NCBI GenBank assembly: GCA_021822115.1
Contig: JAJZSA010000012.1
Location: 1-45,788, forward strand
Length of the DNA: 45,788 bases
Direction: 5' to 3'
Source: Pseudomonadota bacterium
GTDB taxonomy: Bacteria > Pseudomonadota > Gammaproteobacteria > Burkholderiales > Gallionellaceae
Shown: positions 17,294-26,054 of the stretch, piece after piece
Position numbering within the stretch: the first letter of the stretch is position 1
How the letters are laid out: each line of letters starts with the position of its first letter
The notes under the pieces: generated by a model
Databases searched by the model: none
Told to the model about the DNA's origin: nothing
The model's input: the letters and a program-made list of their open reading frames with translations, nothing else
Program-made: the position numbers and the translations under genes

Positions 17294-18049
17294 ATGGATG
17301 ACCATCAGCTGCTGCGTTACAGCCGCCACATCCTGCTCCCCGAGATCGGCATCGAAGGCCAGCAAGCCTTCGTCGATTCCCATGCACTGATCATCGGCGC
17401 AGGCGGCCTCGGCTCTCCCGCCGCGATGTTCTTGGCGGCCGCTGGAATCGGCACGCTGACCCTGTGTGACGACGACACGGTGGACCTGACCAACCTGCAA
17501 CGTCAGATCGCCCACCGCTGCGACAGCGTCGGTACGGCCAAGGTGCTCTCCGCGCAGCACACCCTGCATGCGCTGAATCCCGACGTCCAGGTCTGCGCCC
17601 TGCAAGAACGCGCGGTCGGCGCACGTCTGCACGAACTGGTAGCCACGGCCGATGTGGTGCTGGATTGCAGCGATAATTTCGCCACCCGCTACGCCCTCAA
17701 CCGGGCCTGCCTGGCACAAGGAAAACCGCTGGTCTCGGGCGCAGCCACACGCTTCGAAGGACAGGTGACGGTTTTCGATTTCCGCCACGCAGGCATTGCT
17801 TGCTACAACTGCCTGTATCCCGAGGATACCGAAGCAGAGGAGACGCGCTGTGCAGTGATGGGCGTGTTCGCACCGCTGGTAGGCATCATCGGCAGCATGC
17901 AGGCTGCAGAAGCCTTGAAAGTACTGGCGGGTATGGCAGGTACGCTACACGGCAGGCTGCTCACGCTGAATGCGCTAACCATGCAACCGCGCGTGCTGCG
18001 GCTGGCCCGCGATCCGCATTGCAGCGTGTGCGCGGGCGCGGGCCGCTGA
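17294..18049 (+). CDS. moeB: MoeB/ThiF-family adenylyltransferase
   Basis: This E1-like enzyme adenylates the C-terminal glycine of a ubiquitin-like sulfur carrier (MoaD, ThiS or similar). It has 251 residues. The ATP-binding loop IIGAGGLGSPAAMFLAAAG lies at about 34-52, with the Arg/Asp site in DDDTVDLTNLQRQI and the Asp of CSDNFATRYALN. Zinc is held by CYNC (about 173-176) and CSVC near the C-terminus. The MoeB-like catalytic loop is RCAVMGVFAPLVG. ATG 17294 is chosen because MDDHQLLRYSRHILLPEIG matches the family start. ThiS and ThiG lie 16 kb away, so this gene may also serve as ThiF; sequence alone does not separate the two. Confidence 0.9.
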   Translation: MDDHQLLRYSRHILLPEIGIEGQQAFVDSHALIIGAGGLGSPAAMFLAAAGIGTLTLCDDDTVDLTNLQRQIAHRCDSVGTAKVLSAQHTLHALNPDVQVCALQERAVGARLHELVATADVVLDCSDNFATRYALNRACLAQGKPLVSGAATRFEGQVTVFDFRHAGIACYNCLYPEDTEAEETRCAVMGVFAPLVGIIGSMQAAEALKVLAGMAGTLHGRLLTLNALTMQPRVLRLARDPHCSVCAGAGR

Positions 18050-18053
18050 GGGA

Positions 18054-19301
18054 TCAATCCGGCAAAGCAATCTTGCCGTCGGTGCTGTACTGGTAATCTT
18101 TGAAGATATGCGCGGCACTGGGCACCTGATAGCTGCCGTCGGCCAACTTGCGCGTGGTGTCCTTGAGGCGATAGGTGGTCTGGCCGCAGGTCCAGCATTT
18201 GAAGTTGCGCATATGCGTACACAAGCAGGTCTTGTCGAAGACGGCGATCTTCTTGTCGCCGGGGTGGGCGGCGACCTCGCGATTGTAGGCGTCGATGTAG
18301 TCGCAACGCCCGTTCGCATCCAGCAGATAGCCATAGGATTCGCAACCCGGGCGGATACCCGAACCGATGGAGGGGCTGCTCTTCAACATGCGCATCGGAT
18401 AGCCGGTCGGCGACGTACCATTGACTTCGATATCGTCCTCGTTGGCTTTGAAGTATTCCTGCTTCACATCGGCCGGCAAACCGCACTCATCTGCGACGGT
18501 GAAGCGCGTTGCCACCTGTACCGCCCCCGCACCTTCTTGCAGGAAAGCAGCCGCGTCACTGCCGGTGAAGATACCGCCGGCCGGGATCACCGGGATCGCC
18601 AATTGTTCTTCGCGCAGGTAGGCGTGGATCTCGTTCACGATGGTGCGCAGATCGTATTTCGCCCAGTCCATGCCGAATCCCAGATGGCCACCGGCGAGCG
18701 GCCCTTCCACCACGATGTAATCGGGCAAGCGACCGCCTTTCGCATTCTTGCGCAGGAACAGTTGCAAGGCGCGCACCGAAGAAACGATGATGCCCAGCTT
18801 GGCATCGCGGAAACGCGGATGGTCCTCCATCAGCGCGAAGGAGCCAAGGTGCAAGCCAGCCGCCAGCGTGATGCCATCGATGCCGGCCGACAAAGCCGCA
18901 TGCAGACGCACACGCAAGGTATCGCGCGGCGCATTCATAGTCAGTTTCTCCATGACGTTGATGAACACCATGCCATCGCCGCGCTTGCGCGCCATAGTCT
19001 TGCTGACATGCAGACGGGTCGATTCTTCGATATGTCCGAGATCGAACTTGACTGCCGCTTTGTCGGCATTGTCGATGTTGTATTTGTACTGCTGCAGTTT
19101 TTCTTTGACGAATCCGGTGTCGTAACGCCGATCGGACACCGTCGGCATCATCGCATCGGAGATATGTCCGACACCACCCAGGCGCGCCGCTTCCAGCGCC
19201 AGATCTGCGGTCGAAATATCGACGCCCATACCGCCGATCATGAGGGGAACCAGTTCGTGTGTGCCGAGCTTGAGTCGGAAATCGTCTACTTTAATCGCCA
19301 T
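18054..19301 (-). CDS. Nitronate monooxygenase-like FMN protein with C-terminal cysteine cluster
   Basis: This 415-residue protein has the FMN-binding TIM barrel of the 2-nitropropane dioxygenase/NMO family: MIGGMGVDISTADLALEAARLGG at the start, GPLAGGHLGFG in the middle and PVIPAGGIFTGSDAAAFL after it. The C-terminal 80 residues form an added domain with CLC (about 364-366) and CWTC (about 374-377) that could bind a metal or Fe-S cluster; this is not part of classical NMO enzymes. The gene converges on moeB with four bases between stops and lies 77 bases from the hemN stop. The true reaction is uncertain. Confidence 0.8.
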   Translation of the reverse strand: MAIKVDDFRLKLGTHELVPLMIGGMGVDISTADLALEAARLGGVGHISDAMMPTVSDRRYDTGFVKEKLQQYKYNIDNADKAAVKFDLGHIEESTRLHVSKTMARKRGDGMVFINVMEKLTMNAPRDTLRVRLHAALSAGIDGITLAAGLHLGSFALMEDHPRFRDAKLGIIVSSVRALQLFLRKNAKGGRLPDYIVVEGPLAGGHLGFGMDWAKYDLRTIVNEIHAYLREEQLAIPVIPAGGIFTGSDAAAFLQEGAGAVQVATRFTVADECGLPADVKQEYFKANEDDIEVNGTSPTGYPMRMLKSSPSIGSGIRPGCESYGYLLDANGRCDYIDAYNREVAAHPGDKKIAVFDKTCLCTHMRNFKCWTCGQTTYRLKDTTRKLADGSYQVPSAAHIFKDYQYSTDGKIALPD

Positions 19302-19378
19302 GTGTAGCCCGCACGGGGCGCCCTCCCTGTTGCCACTTCCCGCTGCCGAAGGCGCGGGTTGTCATTGTATGTTATTAC

Positions 19379-20773
19379 TCAGATTACTTTCGAATAGCGC
19401 GCGTGCTCCTGCCGGGTGCGCAGATATTTATCGAACACCATGCAGATGTTGCGGATCAGCATACGCCCCTTGGGCGTGACGGTAATCCACTGAGGCGACA
19501 GTTCGAGCAGACCTTCGCGCGCGTACTCTTCCAGCTCTGGCATTTCCGGCGCAAAATATTGATCGAAGTCGATCAGGTAAGAAATATTGAATGATTCCTT
19601 GGAAATCTCGAAATGGCACATCAGTGCCTGGATGATGGCGCGTCGCACCAGATCATCAGCATTGAGTTCCAATCCACGCATGATGGGCAATTCGTCACGA
19701 TCCAGTGCGTCGTAGTAGGGTTCCAGCTCGCGGTAGTTCTGGCTATAGGTCGGGCCGATCTTGCCGATGGCACTGACCCCGAGCGCGACCAGATCGCAAT
19801 CGGAATGGGTGGAATATCCCTGGAAGTTGCGATGCAACCTGCCTTGGCGCTGCGCCACCGCCAGTTCATCTTCGGGTTTGGCGAAATGGTCCATGCCGAT
19901 ATACACATAGCCGGCTTTGGTCAGTTTATTGACGGCCATACTCAAGATATCCAGCTTCACTTGCGGCGCCGGCAGGTCTTCTTCATGGATGCGTCGTTGC
20001 GGCTTGAAGATGGTCGGCATGTGCGCATAGTTGTAGATTGACAGCCGATCTGGATCTGCGGCGATCACCCGATCCAGGGTCCGTCCGAAACCGTCCAGGG
20101 TCTGCTTGGGCAGACCGTAGATCAAATCGATACTTACCGACTTGAAACCATTGGCCCGCGCTGCCTTGATGATGCGTACCGTCTCTTCTTCACTCTGGAT
20201 GCGATTGACCGCTTTCTGCACTGCATCGTCGAAATCCTGCACGCCGACACTGATACGGTTGAACCCGACTTCGCCGAGCAGCGCGATGGTCTCATCGGTC
20301 ACTTTGCGCGGGTCGATCTCGATGGAATATTCACCATCAGCTACCAGCTTGAAATGCTGGCGTATGCCCGCCATCAGCTGGCGGATCTCATCATCGCTCA
20401 TGAATGTCGGAGTACCGCCACCGAAGTGGAGCTGCTCTACGACCTGCCCTTCGCCCAACAATCTGGCCTGCAACGCCATTTCCTTGAGCAGATAACGCAC
20501 ATATTCTGCTGATTTGCTACGGTCCTTGGTGATAACCTTGTTGCAGGCGCAATAGAAACACAGGGTGTTGCAGAACGGGATATGGATATATAGCGACAAC
20601 GGACGACCAACACCGCCTACCTGGCGCTTCTGCAACCAGTGGCTATAGGTTTCGGCATTGAAGGCTTCGACAAAACGGTCCGCAGTCGGATAGGATGTGT
20701 AGCGCGGACCGTTCTTGTCCAGCCTGCGTATCAGTTCCAAGTCCACCACCAGTTGATTCACCGTTTCGTTCAT
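19379..20773 (-). CDS. hemN: Oxygen-independent coproporphyrinogen III dehydrogenase HemN
   Basis: This radical-SAM enzyme decarboxylates coproporphyrinogen III to protoporphyrinogen IX without oxygen, allowing heme synthesis at low oxygen. It has 464 residues, the HemN length (HemW is shorter and present elsewhere). The 4Fe-4S ligands sit in YIHIPFCNTLCFYCACNK, and the HFGGGTPTF and FNRISVGVQDFD segments are typical. ATG 20773 has GAGGAG just upstream and gives MNETVNQLV; the frame remains open further up. An FNR box about 52 bases upstream, with a weak -10 placed for a class II promoter, suggests direct activation by the divergent fnr gene. Confidence 0.96.
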   Translation of the reverse strand: MNETVNQLVVDLELIRRLDKNGPRYTSYPTADRFVEAFNAETYSHWLQKRQVGGVGRPLSLYIHIPFCNTLCFYCACNKVITKDRSKSAEYVRYLLKEMALQARLLGEGQVVEQLHFGGGTPTFMSDDEIRQLMAGIRQHFKLVADGEYSIEIDPRKVTDETIALLGEVGFNRISVGVQDFDDAVQKAVNRIQSEEETVRIIKAARANGFKSVSIDLIYGLPKQTLDGFGRTLDRVIAADPDRLSIYNYAHMPTIFKPQRRIHEEDLPAPQVKLDILSMAVNKLTKAGYVYIGMDHFAKPEDELAVAQRQGRLHRNFQGYSTHSDCDLVALGVSAIGKIGPTYSQNYRELEPYYDALDRDELPIMRGLELNADDLVRRAIIQALMCHFEISKESFNISYLIDFDQYFAPEMPELEEYAREGLLELSPQWITVTPKGRMLIRNICMVFDKYLRTRQEHARYSKVI

Positions 20774-20824
20774 CTCTCCTCCTCGAGCAAGGGCGTAACT
20801 ATGCCAGTTTAATGCCCGTTTGGC

Positions 20825-20838
20825 TTGATATATGTCAA
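20825..20838. promoter_or_regulatory. FNR box between hemN and fnr
   Basis: TTGAT-ATAT-GTCAA matches the FNR/Anr consensus TTGAT-N4-ATCAA at nine of ten defined bases. On the minus strand a -10-like CATAGT (20803-20798) lies 31 bases from the box centre, as in class II FNR promoters, and a start near 20790 would leave a 17-base leader for hemN. For fnr the box is 29 bases upstream of the start codon and could serve autoregulation. Confidence 0.8.
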
Positions 20839-20867
20839 AATAGACTTGTAACAACCCTTTCCAAGAC

Positions 20868-21599
20868 GTGGCTTTGAACGATATCAATGCACAGGAGCAT
20901 GCCCATCTGCGGGTTGCCTGCTCCAACTGTAACCTGCGCGAACTTTGCCTGCCGGTGGACCTGTCTACGGAAGAGATGCTGCGCGTGGAAGAACTGTCCC
21001 ACCACAAGCACTGTTATACCGCCGGTGATTACCTGTATCGGGCCGGTGACCGCTTCAAATCGCTCTATGCGATCCGCAGCGGGTCATTCAAGACCCGCGT
21101 TCTGAACGCCGATGGCCGCGAGCAAGTCACTGGCTTCCTCATGGCCGGGGAGATCATCGGCCTGGATGCGATCAGCACGGATGTTCACCAGTGTGAGGCG
21201 GTCGCCATGGAGGAGAGCGAGGTCTGCGAACTCCCCTTTGCGCGCCTGGAGGAACTCAGCCGGGACATCCCCAGCCTGCAGCATCACCTGCACAAGATCA
21301 TGAGTCGTGAGATAGTGCGCGATCAGGGCATCATGCTGCTGCTGGGTTCCATGCGCGCAGAAGAACGACTGGCCGCATTCCTGCTCAATCTTTCGCAGCG
21401 CAATGCCATCCATGGCATGTCCCCCACTCAATTGCGCCTGCGCATGTCACGCCTAGACATCGGCAGCTACCTTGGGCTGAAACTGGAAACGGTTAGCCGC
21501 GCGTTCTCCCATTTCCAGGAAGAAGGACTGATTCAGGTCAAGGCGCGTGCGGTGGAGATTATCTCCCTGCCAAGACTTAGGGAATTGGTCAACAAATAA
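20868..21599 (+). CDS. fnr: FNR-type oxygen-sensing transcription regulator
   Basis: This Crp/Fnr-family regulator of 243 residues loses activity when oxygen destroys its 4Fe-4S cluster. Cluster ligands C18, C21 and C27 (ACSNCNLRELC) plus C120 reproduce the spacing of E. coli FNR (20, 23, 29, 122). The cyclic-nucleotide-like beta roll runs about 40-130, then a dimer helix, then the helix-turn-helix with the recognition helix near YLGLKLETVSRAFSHFQ, which contains the E-x2-S-R contacts for TTGAT. The start is GTG 20868; no better ATG exists. It diverges from hemN and precedes two unknown genes and the cbb3 oxidase cluster, its expected targets. Confidence 0.94.
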   Translation: MALNDINAQEHAHLRVACSNCNLRELCLPVDLSTEEMLRVEELSHHKHCYTAGDYLYRAGDRFKSLYAIRSGSFKTRVLNADGREQVTGFLMAGEIIGLDAISTDVHQCEAVAMEESEVCELPFARLEELSRDIPSLQHHLHKIMSREIVRDQGIMLLLGSMRAEERLAAFLLNLSQRNAIHGMSPTQLRLRMSRLDIGSYLGLKLETVSRAFSHFQEEGLIQVKARAVEIISLPRLRELVNK

Positions 21600-21668
21600 G
21601 AATAATATTCCTACAATCGCGCAGAATAGGTATCCTGCGCTCCACAATCGTTTTCCGAGGTATCTACC

Positions 21669-22178
21669 ATGAGCGAGAAATATCACGCCACGCCCGATGA
21701 GATCATCCGAGCCAAGTGGCCACACGAAATCTTCCTGATCAACCTGGTGTTCAACCACATCCTGGTGTTCGCCTCGACTTTCGGGGTATTCAGCACCTTT
21801 CCTCTGTTGGTACTGGTCGTCCCCTTCTTATCCTTCTCCATCACCGCCTACATCCTGTTCAAGGCACGCGTCATTGCAGCCGGCGATGACACCATCTTCG
21901 TCAAAGCGCACTGGCAGGTCGCCCAGAAGCGTAATAAGCACTTCATGCTGCTGCTGACCGCAACCTGTCTGGTCATCAGCTTAGGCCTCTGGCTTTCCAA
22001 GATGATGGGATGGTCCAAGATCGGTACGATCGCTCTGCTGGGCGGAGCCGGTCTGCTGCCGTTCATGGTGTCGCTGCTGGTGCTGATCGTGCTGGGCAAT
22101 GATTCCATGTACCAAGCCAGACACAGCAAGTTGCCGAAACATGTTGTTTCCGCCGTCAGTCAACCGTCCATCCAGTGA
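21669..22178 (+). CDS. Unknown four-helix inner-membrane protein
   Basis: This 169-residue protein has four hydrophobic segments: about 20-37 (FLINLVFNHILVFAS), 40-62, 95-112 and 120-142. It has a short charged start and a soluble tail. A CGAGG ribosome site precedes the ATG. It overlaps the next gene (GTGA), so the pair is coupled. I do not recognise a named family. The place between fnr and the cbb3 assembly genes suggests a link with respiration, but this is only context. Confidence 0.75.
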   Translation: MSEKYHATPDEIIRAKWPHEIFLINLVFNHILVFASTFGVFSTFPLLVLVVPFLSFSITAYILFKARVIAAGDDTIFVKAHWQVAQKRNKHFMLLLTATCLVISLGLWLSKMMGWSKIGTIALLGGAGLLPFMVSLLVLIVLGNDSMYQARHSKLPKHVVSAVSQPSIQ

Positions 22179-22861
22179 GCACGATGTCTTTAGAAAAGAA
22201 AATCTATTGGGGCGTTGGGATTTTTTCCTTCGTCGTCATCTTCGGCGCATTCCTCATTCCGGGCGATCGACCTGAACAGGAAGACCTGCCTTGGCACATC
22301 GAACATCCGACGCCGGATTCGGTGCGCATCTTTGGCCTCACGTTGGGCCAATCCACGTCCGCGCAGGCTGAGGCACGTTTCAAGGAACAGGCGGAACCAA
22401 GTCTGTTCAAGTCGCCGGAAGGCAAGCTGGCCGCAGAGCTCTTCTTTGAGCAGGTGAATCTGGCTGGCCTGCGTTCACGCATCGTGTTGACTGCCGACAT
22501 CCCCGAGACGGAACTGCACACCATGTACGAACGGGGCTTGCGCATGGCTGGCACGGGCAGCGGGAAGAAGATCACCCTGACACCGGAAGATGTGGAAAGA
22601 CTGCGTGCTACACCCATCAGCAGCCTGACCTACATGCCCGGCGTGAAGGTCGATGAGATGCTGTTCAAGAAACGCTTTGGCGAACCTCAGCAGATCATCA
22701 AGGAACGCAAGAGCGGCGCCATCCACTGGCTCTATCCGCAGCATGGCTTGGATATCACATTGGGCGGCAGCGAAAAACCAGTATTGCAATATGTTGCACC
22801 CGCACAATTCTCCAAGCTGATTCAGCCCTTGCTGGAGAACGGCGAACGCCTTACTCCGTAG
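22175..22861 (+). CDS. Unknown membrane-anchored periplasmic protein
   Basis: This is a 228-residue protein with one N-terminal anchor (about residues 10-28) and a soluble part that should lie in the periplasm. The soluble part has the recurring phrase VRIFGLTLGQSTSAQAEARF and a later FKKRFGEPQQIIKERKSGAIHWLYPQHGLDI, reminiscent of small repeated modules of exported proteins, but no family is recognised. GTG 22175 overlaps the upstream stop; ATG 22184 is an alternative start. Its 3' end overlaps ccoS, on the other strand, by 11 bases. Confidence 0.75.
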   Translation: MSTMSLEKKIYWGVGIFSFVVIFGAFLIPGDRPEQEDLPWHIEHPTPDSVRIFGLTLGQSTSAQAEARFKEQAEPSLFKSPEGKLAAELFFEQVNLAGLRSRIVLTADIPETELHTMYERGLRMAGTGSGKKITLTPEDVERLRATPISSLTYMPGVKVDEMLFKKRFGEPQQIIKERKSGAIHWLYPQHGLDITLGGSEKPVLQYVAPAQFSKLIQPLLENGERLTP

Positions 22862-23051
22862 CCCCGCTCTTTGCCGCATCCGCCTTGCTGCGCGGGTGCG
22901 GCATCATGTCCTCATCATCGTCCAGCAGGATGCGCTGTCCGCCCCCCTCCATATCCTCATACTGGCCCCGCTTCACGGCCACAATCAGGACCACCACAAA
23001 CAGGACACCAAAGAACATCATGCCTGGGATCAGGCTGTAAATAACTTCCAT
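22851..23051 (-). CDS. ccoS: cbb3-type cytochrome oxidase assembly protein CcoS
   Basis: This is a 66-residue single-pass membrane protein needed for cofactor (heme and copper) insertion into cbb3 oxidase. The N-terminus MEVIYSLIPGMMFFGVLFV is the usual one, with a slightly longer cytoplasmic tail containing the acidic stretch LLDDDEDMM after the family's GQYEDMEGGGQRIL. It is the last gene of the ccoGHIS unit, seven bases after ccoI, and converges on the unknown gene at 22175-22861. Confidence 0.92.
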   Translation of the reverse strand: MEVIYSLIPGMMFFGVLFVVVLIVAVKRGQYEDMEGGGQRILLDDDEDMMPHPRSKADAAKSGATE

Positions 23052-23058
23052 TGTCGCC

Positions 23059-25515
23059 TCACTTTTTGAACAAGGTGCGGATACGTGCCGCGTTGCCGAT
23101 AACGATCAGCGAACTGATTGGCATCGAGATCGCTGCCACCAAAGGGCTGACCTGAGCCATCATTGCCAACGGTACCATGATGAGGTTATAGATGAAAGAG
23201 AGGCCGATGTTCTGCCGGATGGTGCGCAAGGTGCGCCTGGATAGCTGAGTCGCCTGCAATACCTTGCTCAATTCATTGTGCATGAGCACGATATCCGCGC
23301 TTTCCACCGAGACATCGGTGCCCGAGCCCAGCGCGATACCCACATGTGCGCGGATCAATGCTGGCGCATCGTTCACGCCATCCCCGACCATCGCCACGAT
23401 ATGCCCGCGATCCTGCAGACTGCGGATCACCTGATCTTTGTCTTGTGGCAAAACTTCTGCGATGACTTCCAGCGCCCCTAGTTGTTTGGCCACCGCCTCT
23501 GCCACGGGGCGGCGATCGCCCGTAAGCAGCGTCATCGCAATCCCTGCTGCCCGTAACGCATCAACCAACTGTCGGGCATCCGCACGCAAACGATCGGCCA
23601 AGGCGAATATAGCGACATGTCGACCAGCAACCGACATGTAGACGCAACTCCTCGCCAAGCCTTCCCACTGTTCAGCCTGAAGTTGCAATTCAGCATCGAG
23701 GGCGATGCCCGCCTGTCTTATCCAGTTCGCACTTCCCAAGCGGATCTCCTTGCCCGTCACCGTGGCACTGATGCCCAAGCCTGGCGTTGCATGGAAATCA
23801 ACGACCTCACGGGTACGGTAGGCATATGCCTGCTCATCCGCATACTCGACGATCGCCCGGCCGACACTATGCTCGCTCAACCTCTCCGCGGCGGCTGCCA
23901 GCGACACCAGCTCATCGGCTTGTTCACTTGCGACCACCTTCAATTCAGCTACACTCATGCGACCTTCCGTCAGCGTCCCGGTCTTGTCGAAGACCACATG
24001 CGTCACCCGCGACAACGTTTCCAGCACCAATCCATTTTTGACCAGGATACCGTGTTTCGCGCCCAAACCAGAGGCCACGGCGATGGACATCGGTGTCGCC
24101 ATTCCAAGGGCGCAAGGACAAGTGATAATCAGCACCGAAGTCGCCGCCATCAGCGCCAACTCGAAATTTTCACCTCGCCAGATAAGGAAAGTCACACTCG
24201 CACACAACAGCGTGACGAGAACGAACCATGGCACGATACTGTCAGCCAGCCGCTGAATCGGCGCTTTCGAAGCTTGCGCTTCTTCAACCAGCCGGATAAT
24301 CTTGGACAACGTCGTATCCTGCATCTGGCTACGTACCTCGACCAGCAAGGCACCCGAAGTATTACCGGTGCCAGCAGTCACCGTATCTCCCGGACTCTTA
24401 TGGACCGGACGCGACTCCCCGCTCAGCATCGCTTCGTCGATCGCACTGCTGCCTTCCAGCACCACCCCATCCACCGGGATGGTGTAACCGGGCTTGATCA
24501 GCACATGGTCGCCCAGCTTGACCGCGCGTATGGGCGTCATCTCTTCGCGACCGTCCTTGACCACCAAAGCTACGCGTGGCTGCAACTCCATCAGCCGTTT
24601 GGTCGCAGAAACGGCTTGATGGCGGAACATCCCTTCAAGGTAACGTCCGATCAGAATGATGAAGGTCAGGTTGGTGACCGTATCGAAATAGACCTCACCA
24701 TGTTGGTTGTCGGTAAGTGTCACATACAGCGAATATAGATAGGTGACGGTCAGCCCTATAGCAATAGGTAGGTCCATCGTCAGGTGTCCACCGCGCAAAC
24801 CGCCTAACGCCCCTCGGAAGAAGGGATAGCCCGAGTAGAGCAAGGTAGGCGTAGCCAGTAACAACCCCATCCAGTGGAAGAATGCGCGGAATTCATCGTG
24901 GTTGGCACCGCTGTATAAAGCGATCGCGATCCACATCATGTTCATCGCCGCGAAGCCGGCAAAGAACAGGCGGAACAACATCGCGCGATTGGTTTTCTTG
25001 ATTGCGCCTTCGGCACTCTCCGGATCATATGGCACGGCGGAGTATCCGATCTTGACCAGCGCCTTGATGATGTCTGAGAGTTTGCTCTGCTCGTTATTCC
25101 AGCGCAGATGAAGACGCTTGCCGGCCAAATTGACTTCCGCCGAGATGACGCCCGGGACTTTCTTCAGCCCCCGTTCGATCAGCCACACGCAAGCAGCGCA
25201 ATGTATGCCTTCTACCAGCAGATGGATGTCCCGCTGCTCGCCGGAACAGGTGGCAAATTCCTGCTGTATCTCATCGAAGTCATAGATATCGATATCCTTG
25301 GGAGGCTCCGGCGGCGGTCCAAGCAGCGCCCCGTCCGGTGTACGTTGATAGTAACCTTGCAGCCCGGCCTCGTAGATGGCTTCGCATACCGATTTGCATC
25401 CGAAACAACAGAAGTGCCGCTTTGCTCCATCCAGATCCGCAGCAAAGTCGACATCCGTTGGAATGGGCAGGCTGCAGTGAAAACAGCCTGGTGCATCATG
25501 CTGGCCTGATGACAT
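23059..25515 (-). CDS. ccoI: Copper-translocating P1B-type ATPase CcoI (FixI)
   Basis: CcoI exports Cu(I) to the periplasm for assembly of the CuB centre of cbb3 oxidase. It has 818 residues. An N-terminal cysteine-rich part (CFHCSLP, then CCFGCKSVC) precedes an HMA domain with IHCAACVW at about 113-120. Eight membrane helices follow, the actuator motif is LSGESRPV, the helix-6 metal site is CPCALGMATP, the phosphorylation motif DKTGTLTEG, and GDGVNDAPAL is at the hinge. It lies between ccoH (11 bases) and ccoS (7 bases). The cysteine-rich start is typical of FixI/CcoI as opposed to CopA. Confidence 0.96.
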   Translation of the reverse strand: MSSGQHDAPGCFHCSLPIPTDVDFAADLDGAKRHFCCFGCKSVCEAIYEAGLQGYYQRTPDGALLGPPPEPPKDIDIYDFDEIQQEFATCSGEQRDIHLLVEGIHCAACVWLIERGLKKVPGVISAEVNLAGKRLHLRWNNEQSKLSDIIKALVKIGYSAVPYDPESAEGAIKKTNRAMLFRLFFAGFAAMNMMWIAIALYSGANHDEFRAFFHWMGLLLATPTLLYSGYPFFRGALGGLRGGHLTMDLPIAIGLTVTYLYSLYVTLTDNQHGEVYFDTVTNLTFIILIGRYLEGMFRHQAVSATKRLMELQPRVALVVKDGREEMTPIRAVKLGDHVLIKPGYTIPVDGVVLEGSSAIDEAMLSGESRPVHKSPGDTVTAGTGNTSGALLVEVRSQMQDTTLSKIIRLVEEAQASKAPIQRLADSIVPWFVLVTLLCASVTFLIWRGENFELALMAATSVLIITCPCALGMATPMSIAVASGLGAKHGILVKNGLVLETLSRVTHVVFDKTGTLTEGRMSVAELKVVASEQADELVSLAAAAERLSEHSVGRAIVEYADEQAYAYRTREVVDFHATPGLGISATVTGKEIRLGSANWIRQAGIALDAELQLQAEQWEGLARSCVYMSVAGRHVAIFALADRLRADARQLVDALRAAGIAMTLLTGDRRPVAEAVAKQLGALEVIAEVLPQDKDQVIRSLQDRGHIVAMVGDGVNDAPALIRAHVGIALGSGTDVSVESADIVLMHNELSKVLQATQLSRRTLRTIRQNIGLSFIYNLIMVPLAMMAQVSPLVAAISMPISSLIVIGNAARIRTLFKK

Positions 25516-25526
25516 CGCCGCTCAGA

Positions 25527-26042
25527 TCACGGCGCTAAAGCGGCGGCCACCATGAATCGTTCCGTATCGACCGAAAATTCATCGTTCCCACGCTTGATGT
25601 GGATGTGCAATTCCCAATAGCCTTTCAGCGGGAAAGTGATGTACCCCTGATAAGCGCCTGCCGCGACTTCCTTGAAATCTGTCACGAAATCCTTGCTGGC
25701 ATCGGACGCACGATAGGACTCCACCCACACTTCCCCACTCACCGGCTTGCCATCCTTATCCTGCACATGGATCTCGTACATGGTCGCCTGCCCCTGCACC
25801 AACTCGCGCGGCTTATTGATGGTGGCTTGCCAGCCCAATGCCTGTTTATGACCCAATTCACTGAGAAGTTCGGTGTTCGTTTTACGGTCCTTGGTCTTGT
25901 AATCCCGATCAACCAACGAGGAATGGTTATGCGTAGCGAACCAGATGAATGCCGCATTCACGCTCAGCACCAACACGATGAGTAACAGCAAGCCCAACAA
26001 CCAAGGATTGCGCAGACCGGATTTGTGATTTTGGGAGATCAT
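25527..26042 (-). CDS. ccoH: cbb3 oxidase assembly protein CcoH (FixH)
   Basis: This is a 171-residue membrane-anchored protein that takes part in cbb3 oxidase assembly and may stay with the complex. It has one N-terminal membrane helix (about 14-35, LLGLLLLIVLVLSVNAAFIWF) and a periplasmic beta domain of the FixH family with the phrases GWQATINKP and YQGYITFPLKGYWELHIHI. It is in the order ccoG-H-I-S, 12 bases after ccoG. Confidence 0.92.
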   Translation of the reverse strand: MISQNHKSGLRNPWLLGLLLLIVLVLSVNAAFIWFATHNHSSLVDRDYKTKDRKTNTELLSELGHKQALGWQATINKPRELVQGQATMYEIHVQDKDGKPVSGEVWVESYRASDASKDFVTDFKEVAAGAYQGYITFPLKGYWELHIHIKRGNDEFSVDTERFMVAAALAP

Positions 26043-26054
26043 GCCGTCACCACC

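Noticed and set aside
21620..21645. Inverted repeat GCGCAG...CTGCGC after fnr as a terminator
   Set aside because: Only six base pairs and no T run follows.
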